From Bacteroidia bacterium (GTDB lineage Bacteria; Bacteroidota; Bacteroidia; B-17B0; Aurantibacillaceae), in NCBI GenBank assembly GCA_025362575.1, contig JANYIQ010000036.1:1-64000 (forward strand): 64,000 nt of DNA, in the 5' to 3' direction. The notes under the pieces were generated by a model. That model had not been told where the DNA came from. It ran no database searches and was given only the letters and a program-made list of their open reading frames with translations. Shown here in pieces: positions 44,319 through 52,273 of the stretch (positions within the stretch are counted from its first letter, which is position 1; every line of letters starts with the position of its first letter). The position numbers were made by a program, and so were the translations under genes.

Positions 44319-46538
44319 ATGAAAAAAGTAGTCCTCCTCTTTGTTATCTTGTATTTATTTCAACATCTATCTTTTTCTCAGAATAGGAAACTAGATTCTC
44401 TGAAAGTTGAACTGCAAAAAGCAACGCAGGATACTACCCGATTAAGAATTTATCTTGCCCTCGGAATTACTTGCGAAAGAAAAGATATATTATTATACGC
44501 TGAACCGGCTGCAAAACTGGCGGATAGACTTATTTTGCAGATTTCTAATGATAAAGAAAAAAATAAAATTTTTGGACAAAAAGCAATTGCTTATCATTTT
44601 ATTAGTGCCTTTTATACAGAAGGCAAGGATGCTGATATGAATAAAGCTTTAGAGTATAACAAAAAGATCATAAAAATATACGAGGATATAAATGACATTA
44701 AGAATCTTGTTCCTGAAATAGGTGGCTTGGCACAATTTTATTTATCTATTGGTGATTTCCCAAAAGCCCTGGAATCTGTTCAAAGAGCACTTTCCATTTC
44801 AAGGAAAATGAATTACAAATCAGGAATTGCAAAATGTATGTTATACTTTGCTGATATATATAGAGACAAGGGTGAAAATACACAGGCATTGGAAAACTAT
44901 CAAAACGCACTATCTCTTCTTACTGAAATAAAAGACACAGCCACTTTGTATAATGCGCTTGCTGCAACAGGAGGATTTTACTACAAAATAAATAATAAAC
45001 AAAAGGCGCTCGAGTATTACCATAAAGTAATTTTGTTGTGTACAGCTAATAAAGACTTAAAATATAGTGCAGGTGTAGTATATAAATGGATTGGACAGGT
45101 TTACAGGGATGATAAAGATTATGCAAATTCCTTATTAAATTACGAAAAGAGTTTGTTAATGTTGGAAAGTGCAAATGATTTAGAGAGGGTATTAGTTGTG
45201 CTGAACGATATTGGCACATTATTTTATAAACAAGGCAGATATGCCGAAGCCCTTGAATATTATTATAGATCTTTAAAGATATCCGCCGAACTAAAGTCCA
45301 TATATACTAAAGCATTGACCCAATATCGCCTGGCACTTACTTACAAAATGCAGAAAAATTATAGGGCTGCAAAAGAGAACAATGACCTTGCGCTAAATTT
45401 TTTGAAAACCCAATTCCAGATAAAAGATTACAGCATGTCCGAATTATTAGCTTCGCAAATTGATTCTGCCAATGGAAACGGAAACGGTGCTTTTGAGCAT
45501 TACAAGCAGTTTATTATACTAAATAATAAATTAAAAGGGGATGAAATACACAAAGCTGCGGAAAAAGAAAAATATCAAAATGAATATGATAAACAAAAAG
45601 CAGAGCAAAATAAAAAAGATGATTTGGCAAAAGCGGAAAGCAAAAAGCAAAAACTTATAATTCTTTTTATTGCTTTGGGTTTATTGTTTGTATTGGTTTT
45701 CGCAGGTTTTATATTTCGTTCTCTTCGTATAAGAAATAAGCAAAATAAAATTATTATAGAGCAGAAAAGCATTGTAGAAAACAAGCAAAAAGAAATACTT
45801 AATAGTATAGAATATGCTTTACGTATTCAAACCGCAATACTTCCGCCACAGCGCATAGTAAAACAATATTTAGAAAATTCATTTATACTTTATAAACCAA
45901 AAGACATCGTAGCAGGAGATTTTTATTGGATAGAAGCCGTTAATGATTTGGTTTTATTTGCAGCTTGCGATTGCACAGGGCACGGAGTGCCGGGGGCAAT
46001 GGTTTCAGTAGTTTGTCATAATGCACTTAACAGAGCAGTAAGAGAATTTGATTTAACTCAACCAGCCGCAATACTTGACAAGACAGCAGAAATAGTAATA
46101 GAAAACTTTTCTAAAAGCGAAGAAAAAATAAAAGATGGAATGGATATTTCTCTTTGTGCTTACAACTCTAAAACAAAAATAATTCAATGGGCAGGAGCTA
46201 ACAACGCTTTATGGTTATTACAAAACGGACAACTCATAGAAACCAAAGCAGACAAGCAACCCATCGGAATGAATGATGACAAGAAGCCATTTACAAACCA
46301 TACATTCACGCTCAACAATGGAGATACAATTTATCTTTTCACAGACGGTTTCGCAGACCAGTTTGGTGGCGACAAGAGAGAAAAGAAACTGACAAGAAAA
46401 AGATTTAAAGAACAATTATTATTAATTCAAAACAAATCATTGCAGGAACAAGGAATTGCCTTAGACAATTTCATAACTGGCTACAGGAAAGAAGTTGAGC
46501 AAGTGGACGACATACTCGTTATGGGCGTGAAGGTATAA
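44319..46538 (+). CDS. TPR-containing membrane SpoIIE-type serine/threonine phosphatase
   Basis: The 739-residue protein has a signal peptide, then about eight TPR-like repeats (residues ~70-390; for example ALESVQRALSISRKM and ALEYYYRSLKISAEL), a Lys/Glu-rich helix, one membrane span (LIILFIALGLLFVLVFAGFIF), a coiled coil and a C-terminal PP2C/SpoIIE domain. The domain has KDIVAGDFYWIEA, the metal-binding AACDCTGHGVPGAM, and TDGFADQFGGDKR. It should sense through periplasmic TPRs and dephosphorylate a cytosolic partner, often an anti-sigma-antagonist. It is the only gene inside the repeat-bounded unit. Confidence 0.92.
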   Translation: MKKVVLLFVILYLFQHLSFSQNRKLDSLKVELQKATQDTTRLRIYLALGITCERKDILLYAEPAAKLADRLILQISNDKEKNKIFGQKAIAYHFISAFYTEGKDADMNKALEYNKKIIKIYEDINDIKNLVPEIGGLAQFYLSIGDFPKALESVQRALSISRKMNYKSGIAKCMLYFADIYRDKGENTQALENYQNALSLLTEIKDTATLYNALAATGGFYYKINNKQKALEYYHKVILLCTANKDLKYSAGVVYKWIGQVYRDDKDYANSLLNYEKSLLMLESANDLERVLVVLNDIGTLFYKQGRYAEALEYYYRSLKISAELKSIYTKALTQYRLALTYKMQKNYRAAKENNDLALNFLKTQFQIKDYSMSELLASQIDSANGNGNGAFEHYKQFIILNNKLKGDEIHKAAEKEKYQNEYDKQKAEQNKKDDLAKAESKKQKLIILFIALGLLFVLVFAGFIFRSLRIRNKQNKIIIEQKSIVENKQKEILNSIEYALRIQTAILPPQRIVKQYLENSFILYKPKDIVAGDFYWIEAVNDLVLFAACDCTGHGVPGAMVSVVCHNALNRAVREFDLTQPAAILDKTAEIVIENFSKSEEKIKDGMDISLCAYNSKTKIIQWAGANNALWLLQNGQLIETKADKQPIGMNDDKKPFTNHTFTLNNGDTIYLFTDGFADQFGGDKREKKLTRKRFKEQLLLIQNKSLQEQGIALDNFITGYRKEVEQVDDILVMGVKV

Positions 46539-46597
46539 CACGAAAGAAATAAATGGCAACAGCTAACAGAGGATTGATGATTTAAGGCAAAAGGGAA

Positions 46598-46697
46598 TCA
46601 CGCTTCATTAAGAAGGTAACCATACAAGTCCCAAATCCGAGCAAGAAGCCTTGTATCTTCAAGGAGTTCGTTTATATTTGGTCTGGAAGGGGGTACG
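46598..46697 (-). pseudogene. Relic of a serine recombinase C-terminus
   Basis: On the minus strand the bases encode VPPSRPNINELLEDTR, then LLARIWDLYGYLLNEA and a stop, matching the C-terminal tail of the intact recombinase (VPPSRPNMNDILEDTR, then DLARIWDMYGYL) with conservative substitutions and many synonymous changes. The DNA match breaks at about 46697 and nothing upstream remains, so only the tail of a related but distinct recombinase gene survives. It abuts the second copy of the tRNA terminator. The sequence before it (46539-46597) holds nothing recognisable. Confidence 0.85.
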
Positions 46698-46704
46698 ATG
46701 ATGG

Positions 46705-46741
46705 AAACCCCCTGATAAAGTCTTATTTGTCAGGGGTTTTT
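46705..46741 (+). terminator. Duplicated Rho-independent terminator
   Basis: The hairpin of arms CCCCTGATAAA and TTTGTCAGGGG with a T-run still forms, with one G-T pair near the loop. It is now about 170 bases behind the SpoIIE gene and may end that transcript. Confidence 0.8.
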
Positions 46742-46788
46742 CCTCGAAATACAAAATAGTTTATTTTCAACCAGTTATTTTGTTCGAG
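46705..46788 (+). repeat. Direct repeat (att-like), right copy, including a terminator
   Basis: AAACCCCCTGATAAAG to TTTGTCAGGGGTTTTT is the same hairpin as behind tRNA-Leu with one base change in each arm. The downstream flank matches too. There is no tRNA sequence next to it. Confidence 0.75.
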
Positions 46789-47015
46789 ACTGGTAGCCTG
46801 TTTTTTTTTAAAGTTTTATTATATAAATTCCAATTGACAAAAAACATACATATTCATCCTTACAGCCTATTTAAATTTAAAGTGTGAATTATGTAATTCT
46901 TTAATTAATTTGTGTAATAGTTGGCTGTTATAAGAAGGTACTTTTGTTTCGAATAACTGTGATCTTTAAATCAAGTTATTTGTTATTTTTTTAATAGAGT
47001 TTAAAACAATCTAAC
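46789..47015. other. AT-rich intergenic region
   Basis: No gene-sized frame was found between the right repeat and the PKD/PD40 lipoprotein. A -7-like element lies near its end and is listed separately. There is no other feature I can support. Confidence 0.6.
46939..46946 (+). promoter_or_regulatory. -7-like element upstream of the PKD/PD40 lipoprotein
   Basis: TACTTTTG fits TAnnTTTG, 69 bases before the ATG. TTG elements lie 15 and 26 bases upstream, just outside the usual 17-23 spacing. Confidence 0.35.
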
Positions 47016-48332
47016 ATGAAAACACTAATGACCATAAAAAAAATTAAGTATTTGCTACCCATAATGGCAGTTTTAATTTTTGCGGCTTGTAAAAAACCTT
47101 CGACTGCTTGTTTTACCATGAGTTCTTCAACAATTTATATTGGGCAATCTGTAACTTTTTCATCCTGCTCGAAATGCACAAAATGTTCAAACCACAATAC
47201 AATAAGTGATTTACAGTGGGATTTCGGAGATGGTACGGCAGGAAGTGGCACACCAGTTGATCATACATACAACTCCGCAGGGCAATATAACGTGACTCTT
47301 ACAAGTAATGATGCTGACCATGACGCAAAAGGAACGGTTACCCAAGTAATTAATGTTGTAAAATATTCTGATCTAACCCGCGCAGGAAAATTCATTGCAT
47401 TTACTTCTAATCAAGATGGTGATTACGATATTTATCTTGCTCAGGTGGATGCCGGTGGGAATCTTGCAACTTCCAATCTTATTCTTGGTTCAAACCCTTA
47501 TAATATTACTAACTCTTTTAATAGTTTGGCTGACCGGGCTCCTAATTGGTCACCGGATGGAAATGCACTTATTTTTTCCGCAAAACGACCAAGCGGTGAG
47601 GAAAATATATACGCTTTCTTTTTTAATGGTAACGGAACTCTTGTATCTCCAACACCAGTAATAGTTGTTCCCCAAACTCAAGCTTGGGATGAAAACGCGG
47701 GTTTTTCTTCTGATGGAAACCATATTATTTTTGAAAGAAGGGTTGATCAAAATGCTAACGGTCTTGATAGTACCGACGCCCGGGATCTTTATATGGTCAA
47801 CATAACATTAGCCGCTTCATCTATTGTTGTAAATGGAACTGTTATTCAAGTAACAAATACTTCCGGTATTGACGAAGGGAATCCAAAATGGTCGCCATTA
47901 ATTTCAGTAGGCCGAGTTGCTTATGAACGACCTTCCTCTTCGACTTCCAGCGACCATGACATTTATATAATTGACCCATTAAATCCTACCAATAATTTAG
48001 TTTTTAATAATCCGGGGAGTTCGGGTTATCCAGCATGGACACCGGATTGTAGTTCTATTACATTCGAAAGTAATAGTGGTAATGGCGGTTTTTATAAAAT
48101 TGTAAATGCTTCTTATCCTAATAATGCAGGAACATCTGATGTGGCAAAAAGTAGTTCACAAGACTTTAGATATCCGACACGGATTCCTAATGGAGGAATG
48201 GTGGCTTATATACAAGTTAACCCTACAACATTTAAAGGAAATATTTACATTGTTCCAATAGGTGGAGGAACTTCAATAAAGTTGCTGCCTGCAAGTTTTG
48301 ATAATGCGGATAATGTTTTTCCGGCGTGGTAG
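47016..48332 (+). CDS. Lipoprotein with PKD domain and PD40/TolB-like propeller
   Basis: A lipobox (LIFAACKK) marks a lipidated Cys near residue 24 if the first ATG is used; ATG at codon 5 gives MTIKKIKYLL. A short CxxC region (CSKCTKCSNH) is followed by a PKD domain (DLQWDFGDGTAGSG, then HTYNSAGQYNVTLTSND). The remainder has several PD40-type blades (IAFTSNQDGDYDIYLAQ, PNWSPDGNALIFSA, GFSSDGNHIIFER, PAWTPDCSSITFESN). It probably binds or displays at the surface; function is not known. It lies between the repeat region and the recombinase. Confidence 0.85.
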   Translation: MKTLMTIKKIKYLLPIMAVLIFAACKKPSTACFTMSSSTIYIGQSVTFSSCSKCTKCSNHNTISDLQWDFGDGTAGSGTPVDHTYNSAGQYNVTLTSNDADHDAKGTVTQVINVVKYSDLTRAGKFIAFTSNQDGDYDIYLAQVDAGGNLATSNLILGSNPYNITNSFNSLADRAPNWSPDGNALIFSAKRPSGEENIYAFFFNGNGTLVSPTPVIVVPQTQAWDENAGFSSDGNHIIFERRVDQNANGLDSTDARDLYMVNITLAASSIVVNGTVIQVTNTSGIDEGNPKWSPLISVGRVAYERPSSSTSSDHDIYIIDPLNPTNNLVFNNPGSSGYPAWTPDCSSITFESNSGNGGFYKIVNASYPNNAGTSDVAKSSSQDFRYPTRIPNGGMVAYIQVNPTTFKGNIYIVPIGGGTSIKLLPASFDNADNVFPAW

Positions 48333-48457
48333 TTTTTAGCGAAAAGAAATAGCCTTCGATAGTAAACTTTTTTGTCGAACCATGTTATGGTAATCTTTAA
48401 AGCTACTATGTTTAATTTACTTTTCGTACCTTTATTTCTCATTTTAATAATTCATCA

Positions 48458-48658
48458 ATGAAAAAATCATTTTCAATAATTACTGTTCTGGTCATAGTTG
48501 CGCTGAGCTCTTGTAAAAAGGATTATACTTGTGTTTGTACATCGAGCGGCACCACTGTTTCTACAACTACGATTCATGCAACTAAGTCAAACGCCACCTC
48601 ACAGTGTAGTGCAATGAGTAGTTCGGGAAATAACGGGAAAACTTGTTCTATTCAATAA
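48458..48658 (+). CDS. Small Cys-rich lipoprotein
   Basis: The 66-residue protein has a signal peptide with lipobox VALSSCKK, then DYTCVCTSSGTTVSTTT and a Ser/Thr/Asn-rich mature part with two further Cys. Similar tiny lipoproteins beginning KDYTCVC are frequent in the phylum; none has a known role. It follows the PKD lipoprotein by 125 bases on the same strand. Confidence 0.7.
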   Translation: MKKSFSIITVLVIVALSSCKKDYTCVCTSSGTTVSTTTIHATKSNATSQCSAMSSSGNNGKTCSIQ

Positions 48659-48699
48659 AGCGCGACAACGAGCGTTTTTGTTAAACCTTTTTGAACGGA

Positions 48700-50427
48700 T
48701 TAGTTTATTTGCCTGTTAGCATATTTTTTGAGATTAATATCCTGTAAACGATCTTTTACCAAATATCCATACATGTCCCAAATCCGAGCAAGATCCCTTG
48801 TATCTTCAAGGATGTCGTTCATATTTGGTCTGGAAGGGGGTACCAAAAGGGACTTTTGATCATTAAAATCATAAGTCCCTTTTTCTTTTTCCTCCAGATC
48901 CCTTGCTATATCTGACATTACAAAGGCCACTTCATTAATTTCCGGGGTTCGGAAATCACTTTTTTCACGATCATACGAGATCCCATTCGGAAACATTAAT
49001 TCTTGCAATTCCAGTTTACCCTTGTATCCGTTGGAAGTCCATAAAACATTGAGGTTGCAAAGGATCTGACAGTACTTTTCAAGCCTATTTTCGAGGTTCG
49101 AGTTCCGGAACCTCATGCCATCCAATTCCAGTTCAATTTCTGATTTTTCTTTTCTGTATTTACTTAGGAATTTTTGATACAACTCATTATCAATTTCTCC
49201 GATCACAAACCGCTCCTCCAGTTTTTCCATCTTTCCGGCGATCTCTGTTAAACGGCCTTTTAATATACTGGAATGGTTTAAACTCTCCTTTTCACTTTCA
49301 TTAAAATATTTGAAAAATTCCTCTTTTACCGGATCAATATATTTTGACATTAAAGTATAACTGTTCAGTTTCTCCGCAAATAGTTCATTTAAAGTCTTAG
49401 CGCTCCGGTTACATTTGCAACCGGTTTTATTACACTTATAGTACCATAGGCCCTTTTTCTTTACTTGGTAACCACAAAACGAACTACCACATTCGCCACA
49501 CTTTAAAAAATGCTTTAAGGGTACTTCCGAAAAATCTTTATCCAGCTTCCAGGTAACATTAGCTCCTTTTCCGTTATTGGCCAACAAGAAAATATCCATT
49601 GGTACCAATTTCTCTTGCTTGCCTTCTATTAACTGACCATTTAAAAGATTATGGCTTATAATCCCACAATAAAATGGATTGTTCAAGATCTTGGTTAATT
49701 TTTGCTTGTACATATTTATACCGGCATTTTTTAAACGGTACATTATTTCTGCGTTGGTTAATTTATCAACGGCTTTCCAATAAAATGCTTTACGAATTAG
49801 TTTCCCTGTTTCGTTAACCGTAATCTTTTGACGTTCTTCCAAGCCAACATTTTCTCGCTTCTTCCGCGTTATTTTGTCATAACCTAAAGGAGCTTTTAAA
49901 GGCCAATAACCATTTAACAGCATTTCTTTAAGGCCCGCCATACATTTTTCTTTTCGTAGGTCGTTATCATATTGAGAAAATATGAATTGCAAATTTTGCT
50001 GCATGATACCCGTTGAAGTTGACGTATCGGTAGGTTGAGTAACCGCAATAATTCGAATGTTTTGTTTTCTTAATTCGCTCGCTATGTAAATGGCATTGGC
50101 ACCGGAACGCGAAAAGCGATCATGACTATATACCACTATACAAGATATTTTTACTTTGCTTTGCTGAGCAAATTTTAGCATGCGATCAAACTCTTTACGT
50201 TCATCGGTTGCAGCACTTTCATAAGTACCGCCGAAGTAGGCAACTACGTTTAATTTCATTTTTTCACAATTCTCCTCAATTACGCGCTTTTGTGTTTCCA
50301 GGCTAAAACCTTTAGCTTGTTCTTTTGAAGATACACGGGTGTAGACTATACTATTTAAACCATCGATACGTCTGGCGAATTTATTCTTTTTAACAAAGGG
50401 TTTAAAAATCTCAAGATCTGTTTTCAT
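48700..50427 (-). CDS. Large serine recombinase (integrase)
   Basis: The 575-residue protein has a resolvase N-terminal domain with catalytic Ser33 in YTRVSSKEQAKG, then VVYSHDRFSRSGANAI, and the recombinase domain (MAGLKEMLLNGYWPLKAPLGY, GIISHNLL). A zinc ribbon CGECGSSF...CNKTGC lies near residues 313-340, then a long coiled coil and a C-terminal tail. It resembles transposon- or prophage-type large serine integrases, which act on attP/attB pairs without high-energy cofactors. The tail matches a relic at 46598-46697. No capsid or conjugation genes are near, so it belongs to a small or decayed element. Confidence 0.92.
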   Translation of the reverse strand: MKTDLEIFKPFVKKNKFARRIDGLNSIVYTRVSSKEQAKGFSLETQKRVIEENCEKMKLNVVAYFGGTYESAATDERKEFDRMLKFAQQSKVKISCIVVYSHDRFSRSGANAIYIASELRKQNIRIIAVTQPTDTSTSTGIMQQNLQFIFSQYDNDLRKEKCMAGLKEMLLNGYWPLKAPLGYDKITRKKRENVGLEERQKITVNETGKLIRKAFYWKAVDKLTNAEIMYRLKNAGINMYKQKLTKILNNPFYCGIISHNLLNGQLIEGKQEKLVPMDIFLLANNGKGANVTWKLDKDFSEVPLKHFLKCGECGSSFCGYQVKKKGLWYYKCNKTGCKCNRSAKTLNELFAEKLNSYTLMSKYIDPVKEEFFKYFNESEKESLNHSSILKGRLTEIAGKMEKLEERFVIGEIDNELYQKFLSKYRKEKSEIELELDGMRFRNSNLENRLEKYCQILCNLNVLWTSNGYKGKLELQELMFPNGISYDREKSDFRTPEINEVAFVMSDIARDLEEKEKGTYDFNDQKSLLVPPSRPNMNDILEDTRDLARIWDMYGYLVKDRLQDINLKKYANRQIN

Positions 50428-50432
50428 AAAAC

Positions 50433-50759
50433 TTAGTTTTTCTTATTTTCAATGTGTTGTTCGTTCAAATATAAATGATGCAATATTTTGGCCATTCTCT
50501 TTATCACATCAATTTGTTTGGCTGCATCCGCTTCGCTTGTGTTTTCGAAACCTTTATATTGCTTTAGCGTTTCAAAAGTTAATTCAGTTGTTCTAAACTG
50601 ATCAATTGGTTTGCGAGGGTATAAATTAAGGCCCTGTTTTTGCTCAACTGATCTTTTATTTAATAGGTCCTTAAACAAGGAAGGCACAGTTATAATAATT
50701 ACAACAACTGCTACTATAATAATAACATCAAATAGGCTTAGTTTTTTATCGATTTTCAT
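50433..50759 (-). CDS. Small membrane protein next to the recombinase
   Basis: The 108-residue protein has one hydrophobic helix (DVIIIVAVVVIIITVPSLF) and a charged helical tail (AAKQIDVIKRMAKILHHLYLN). It is on the same strand and ends five bases before the recombinase start, so the two are probably co-expressed. No family is recognised. It could be an accessory to integration or unrelated cargo. Confidence 0.6.
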   Translation of the reverse strand: MKIDKKLSLFDVIIIVAVVVIIITVPSLFKDLLNKRSVEQKQGLNLYPRKPIDQFRTTELTFETLKQYKGFENTSEADAAKQIDVIKRMAKILHHLYLNEQHIENKKN

Positions 50760-50891
50760 TTTAAATTTTTGTTGATGGTTATACTAATATACGATTAAAT
50801 ATTCCTGTTTCAGAAAATATTATTCACTGTAAAATATTTTGATCCTTTAATAGGGAGCAGGAAGACCATTTATAGAGGAAATCACAGATCC

Positions 50892-50956
50892 GATATGCAT
50901 TTTTGATATACCATTTCGATATACATTTTCTGTATACTTTTTTAGTATATAATAAA
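50892..50956. repeat. Iteron-like array, five units of 13 bases
   Basis: Five imperfect 13-base units run head to tail: GATATGCATTTTT, GATATACCATTTC, GATATACATTTTC, TGTATACTTTTTT and AGTATATAATAAA. Each has a gAtATac-like left half and a T-rich right half. The middle three are closest. The array is 130 bases upstream of the small membrane protein start and could bind a regulator, a replication protein or the integrase. Confidence 0.6.
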
Positions 50957-51168
50957 TATATATAGAACAGGTCAAAAACCTTCCTTCAAAGCAAAATTCA
51001 TATATCAATTCACATCTTTTACTTAATATATCGATCACTTTTTTATTCAATTATTCGTTTATTTAGTTATTTATTTTTTGAAGGGTGGATGAAATCTGAT
51101 TTTATGTATCATTTAGATGGTTAGAAGTAGAGATAAGTACCTATTCTGATCAAATTAAATATGTCTAT

Positions 51169-51240
51169 ATGGGAGGGGTTGTGATTGCAACTGGTGCAAT
51201 GGCAGCCTTAGTTGGAGGTTATGCTTTTTACAAATTATGA
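51169..51240 (+). CDS. Candidate 23-residue hydrophobic peptide
   Basis: ATG at 51169 begins MGGVVIATGAMAALVGGYAF and ends YKL, an Ala/Gly/Val-rich segment long enough for one membrane span. The frame is open about 22 codons further upstream without a good start. The stop overlaps the next start (ATGA). It may be a real micropeptide or the end of a decayed gene. Confidence 0.3.
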   Translation: MGGVVIATGAMAALVGGYAFYKL

Positions 51241-51296
51241 TCAAAGAGTTAGAGAAATTATTAGAATACATACAAACGGATAAGAAAGTCTATTGA
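51237..51296 (+). CDS. Candidate 19-residue charged peptide coupled to the previous one
   Basis: The frame starts at the ATGA overlap and reads MIKELEKLLEYIQTDKKVY. It is amphipathic and helical-looking. Length makes it doubtful on its own; the four-base overlap is the only structural support. Confidence 0.25.
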   Translation: MIKELEKLLEYIQTDKKVY

Positions 51297-51345
51297 TTCC
51301 AGATATCGTTAGAATATAATAAAACTGTGCATTACTGACATAATT

Positions 51346-52008
51346 TTATTTTAAATTAAGTGCATAGCCTACAAGGTGATTTGTAATTATTACATCATGA
51401 CCTAAGATCTTTCGTATCTTACTCATATGAACTTCAATTACGCGGCCTTTTAAAATTTTTTCATCGTTCCAAATTTTAGACGCTATTTCCTCTCTCGAAA
51501 AATATTTGCCAGGAACCGAATTTAAAAGAGTTAATATATGAAACCCTCTTTTTTGAATAATATAATCTTTGTTATGAATTGTTACCTTAAATTTTTCCTT
51601 ATCAATAAATATCCCAGCCGATTTAACTTTCGCTTTATCAATTCTTTTTAAAGTAGCAAATATTTTCAATTTGAATATATTCGAATTAATTGGCAGAGAA
51701 ATGAAATTATCTGCTCCTGAGTCCAAAGAATTAATAATAATAAAATCATCTGCTTTCTTTGAACAGATAAATATAATTGATTCCTTACTTTTATTATTCC
51801 TAATGTATTGCACAAGAGAAATTCCATCAATTTCATCAAGGTTTAAATCAATTATTATTAGATCAAAAAAGTGATCCTCAATGCATTTTTCAAAATCCAG
51901 ATAAGAACAGGTTGTTATAAGATCGCAATCTAATTTTCTTAGACACCTTTTATAAAATTCTGTGTTTGTTTTACTTATCGAATATACAATTCCGTTAAAG
52001 TTCGCCAT
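51346..52008 (-). CDS. OmpR-type response regulator with degenerate receiver
   Basis: The 220-residue protein has a receiver-like N-terminal half with a possible phospho-acceptor Asp54 (LIIIDLNLDEIDG). The acidic pair that binds Mg2+ is missing (residues 7-12 read IVYSIS), and the conserved Lys before Pro is Leu105 (ISLPINSN). The C-terminal winged helix is complete (REEIASKIWNDEKILKGRVIEVHMSKIRKILG, cited in parts, and ITNHLVGYALN). It may therefore work without phosphorylation. No histidine kinase is adjacent. Confidence 0.85.
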   Translation of the reverse strand: MANFNGIVYSISKTNTEFYKRCLRKLDCDLITTCSYLDFEKCIEDHFFDLIIIDLNLDEIDGISLVQYIRNNKSKESIIFICSKKADDFIIINSLDSGADNFISLPINSNIFKLKIFATLKRIDKAKVKSAGIFIDKEKFKVTIHNKDYIIQKRGFHILTLLNSVPGKYFSREEIASKIWNDEKILKGRVIEVHMSKIRKILGHDVIITNHLVGYALNLK

Positions 52009-52059
52009 TTCATGTTGCCAAGTATGTCAGAAATTATCTTTCTGATTAAAGGATATCGA

Positions 52060-52260
52060 TTAATTTTTTGCAATTATTTTCACACTATAGGCTTCCATTC
52101 CTTTTTTGGCTTGTCTAATTTCAAAAGTCACCTTATCACCTTTAACAATTGTTTCTGAGGGATTTTTTATGTAAAAATAGTAGTCGGTTCCGGTACTGTT
52201 TTCTTTAATAAAACCGAATCTGCTTTTTAAATTGAAAAATGTGACTTCTCCTTCCCGCAT
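52060..52260 (-). CDS. Cold-shock domain protein
   Basis: From the ATG at 52260, the 66-residue protein reads MREGEVTFFNLKSRFGFIKE, with RNP1-like SRFGFI and RNP2-like DYYFYI, then VTFEIRQAKKGMEAYSVKII. It is a CspA-type single-stranded nucleic-acid-binding fold; the RNP2 motif differs from the canonical VFVHF, so binding may be altered. ATG at 52266 adds two residues. It lies between the response regulator and a T9SS gene on the same strand. Confidence 0.85.
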   Translation of the reverse strand: MREGEVTFFNLKSRFGFIKENSTGTDYYFYIKNPSETIVKGDKVTFEIRQAKKGMEAYSVKIIAKN

Positions 52261-52273
52261 GTACAACTAATTC

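Larger units (their letters stand above)
50760..51345. other. Intergenic region with iteron-like array and two micro-ORFs
   Basis: This AT-rich stretch separates the recombinase unit from a response regulator. It contains the 13-base-period array at 50892-50956 and the coupled small frames at 51169-51296, both listed separately. Nothing else is recognised. Confidence 0.7.

Noticed and set aside
48660-48699. Possible terminator behind the small Cys-rich lipoprotein
   Set aside because: The inverted bases are too short and lack a following T-run.
44319-50759. Complete prophage or conjugative element
   Set aside because: There are no capsid, tail, relaxase or type IV secretion genes, only a recombinase, a small membrane protein and cargo.
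50847-51050. 67-codon minus-strand frame
   Set aside because: It covers the 13-base iteron-like array and lacks a recognised protein pattern.
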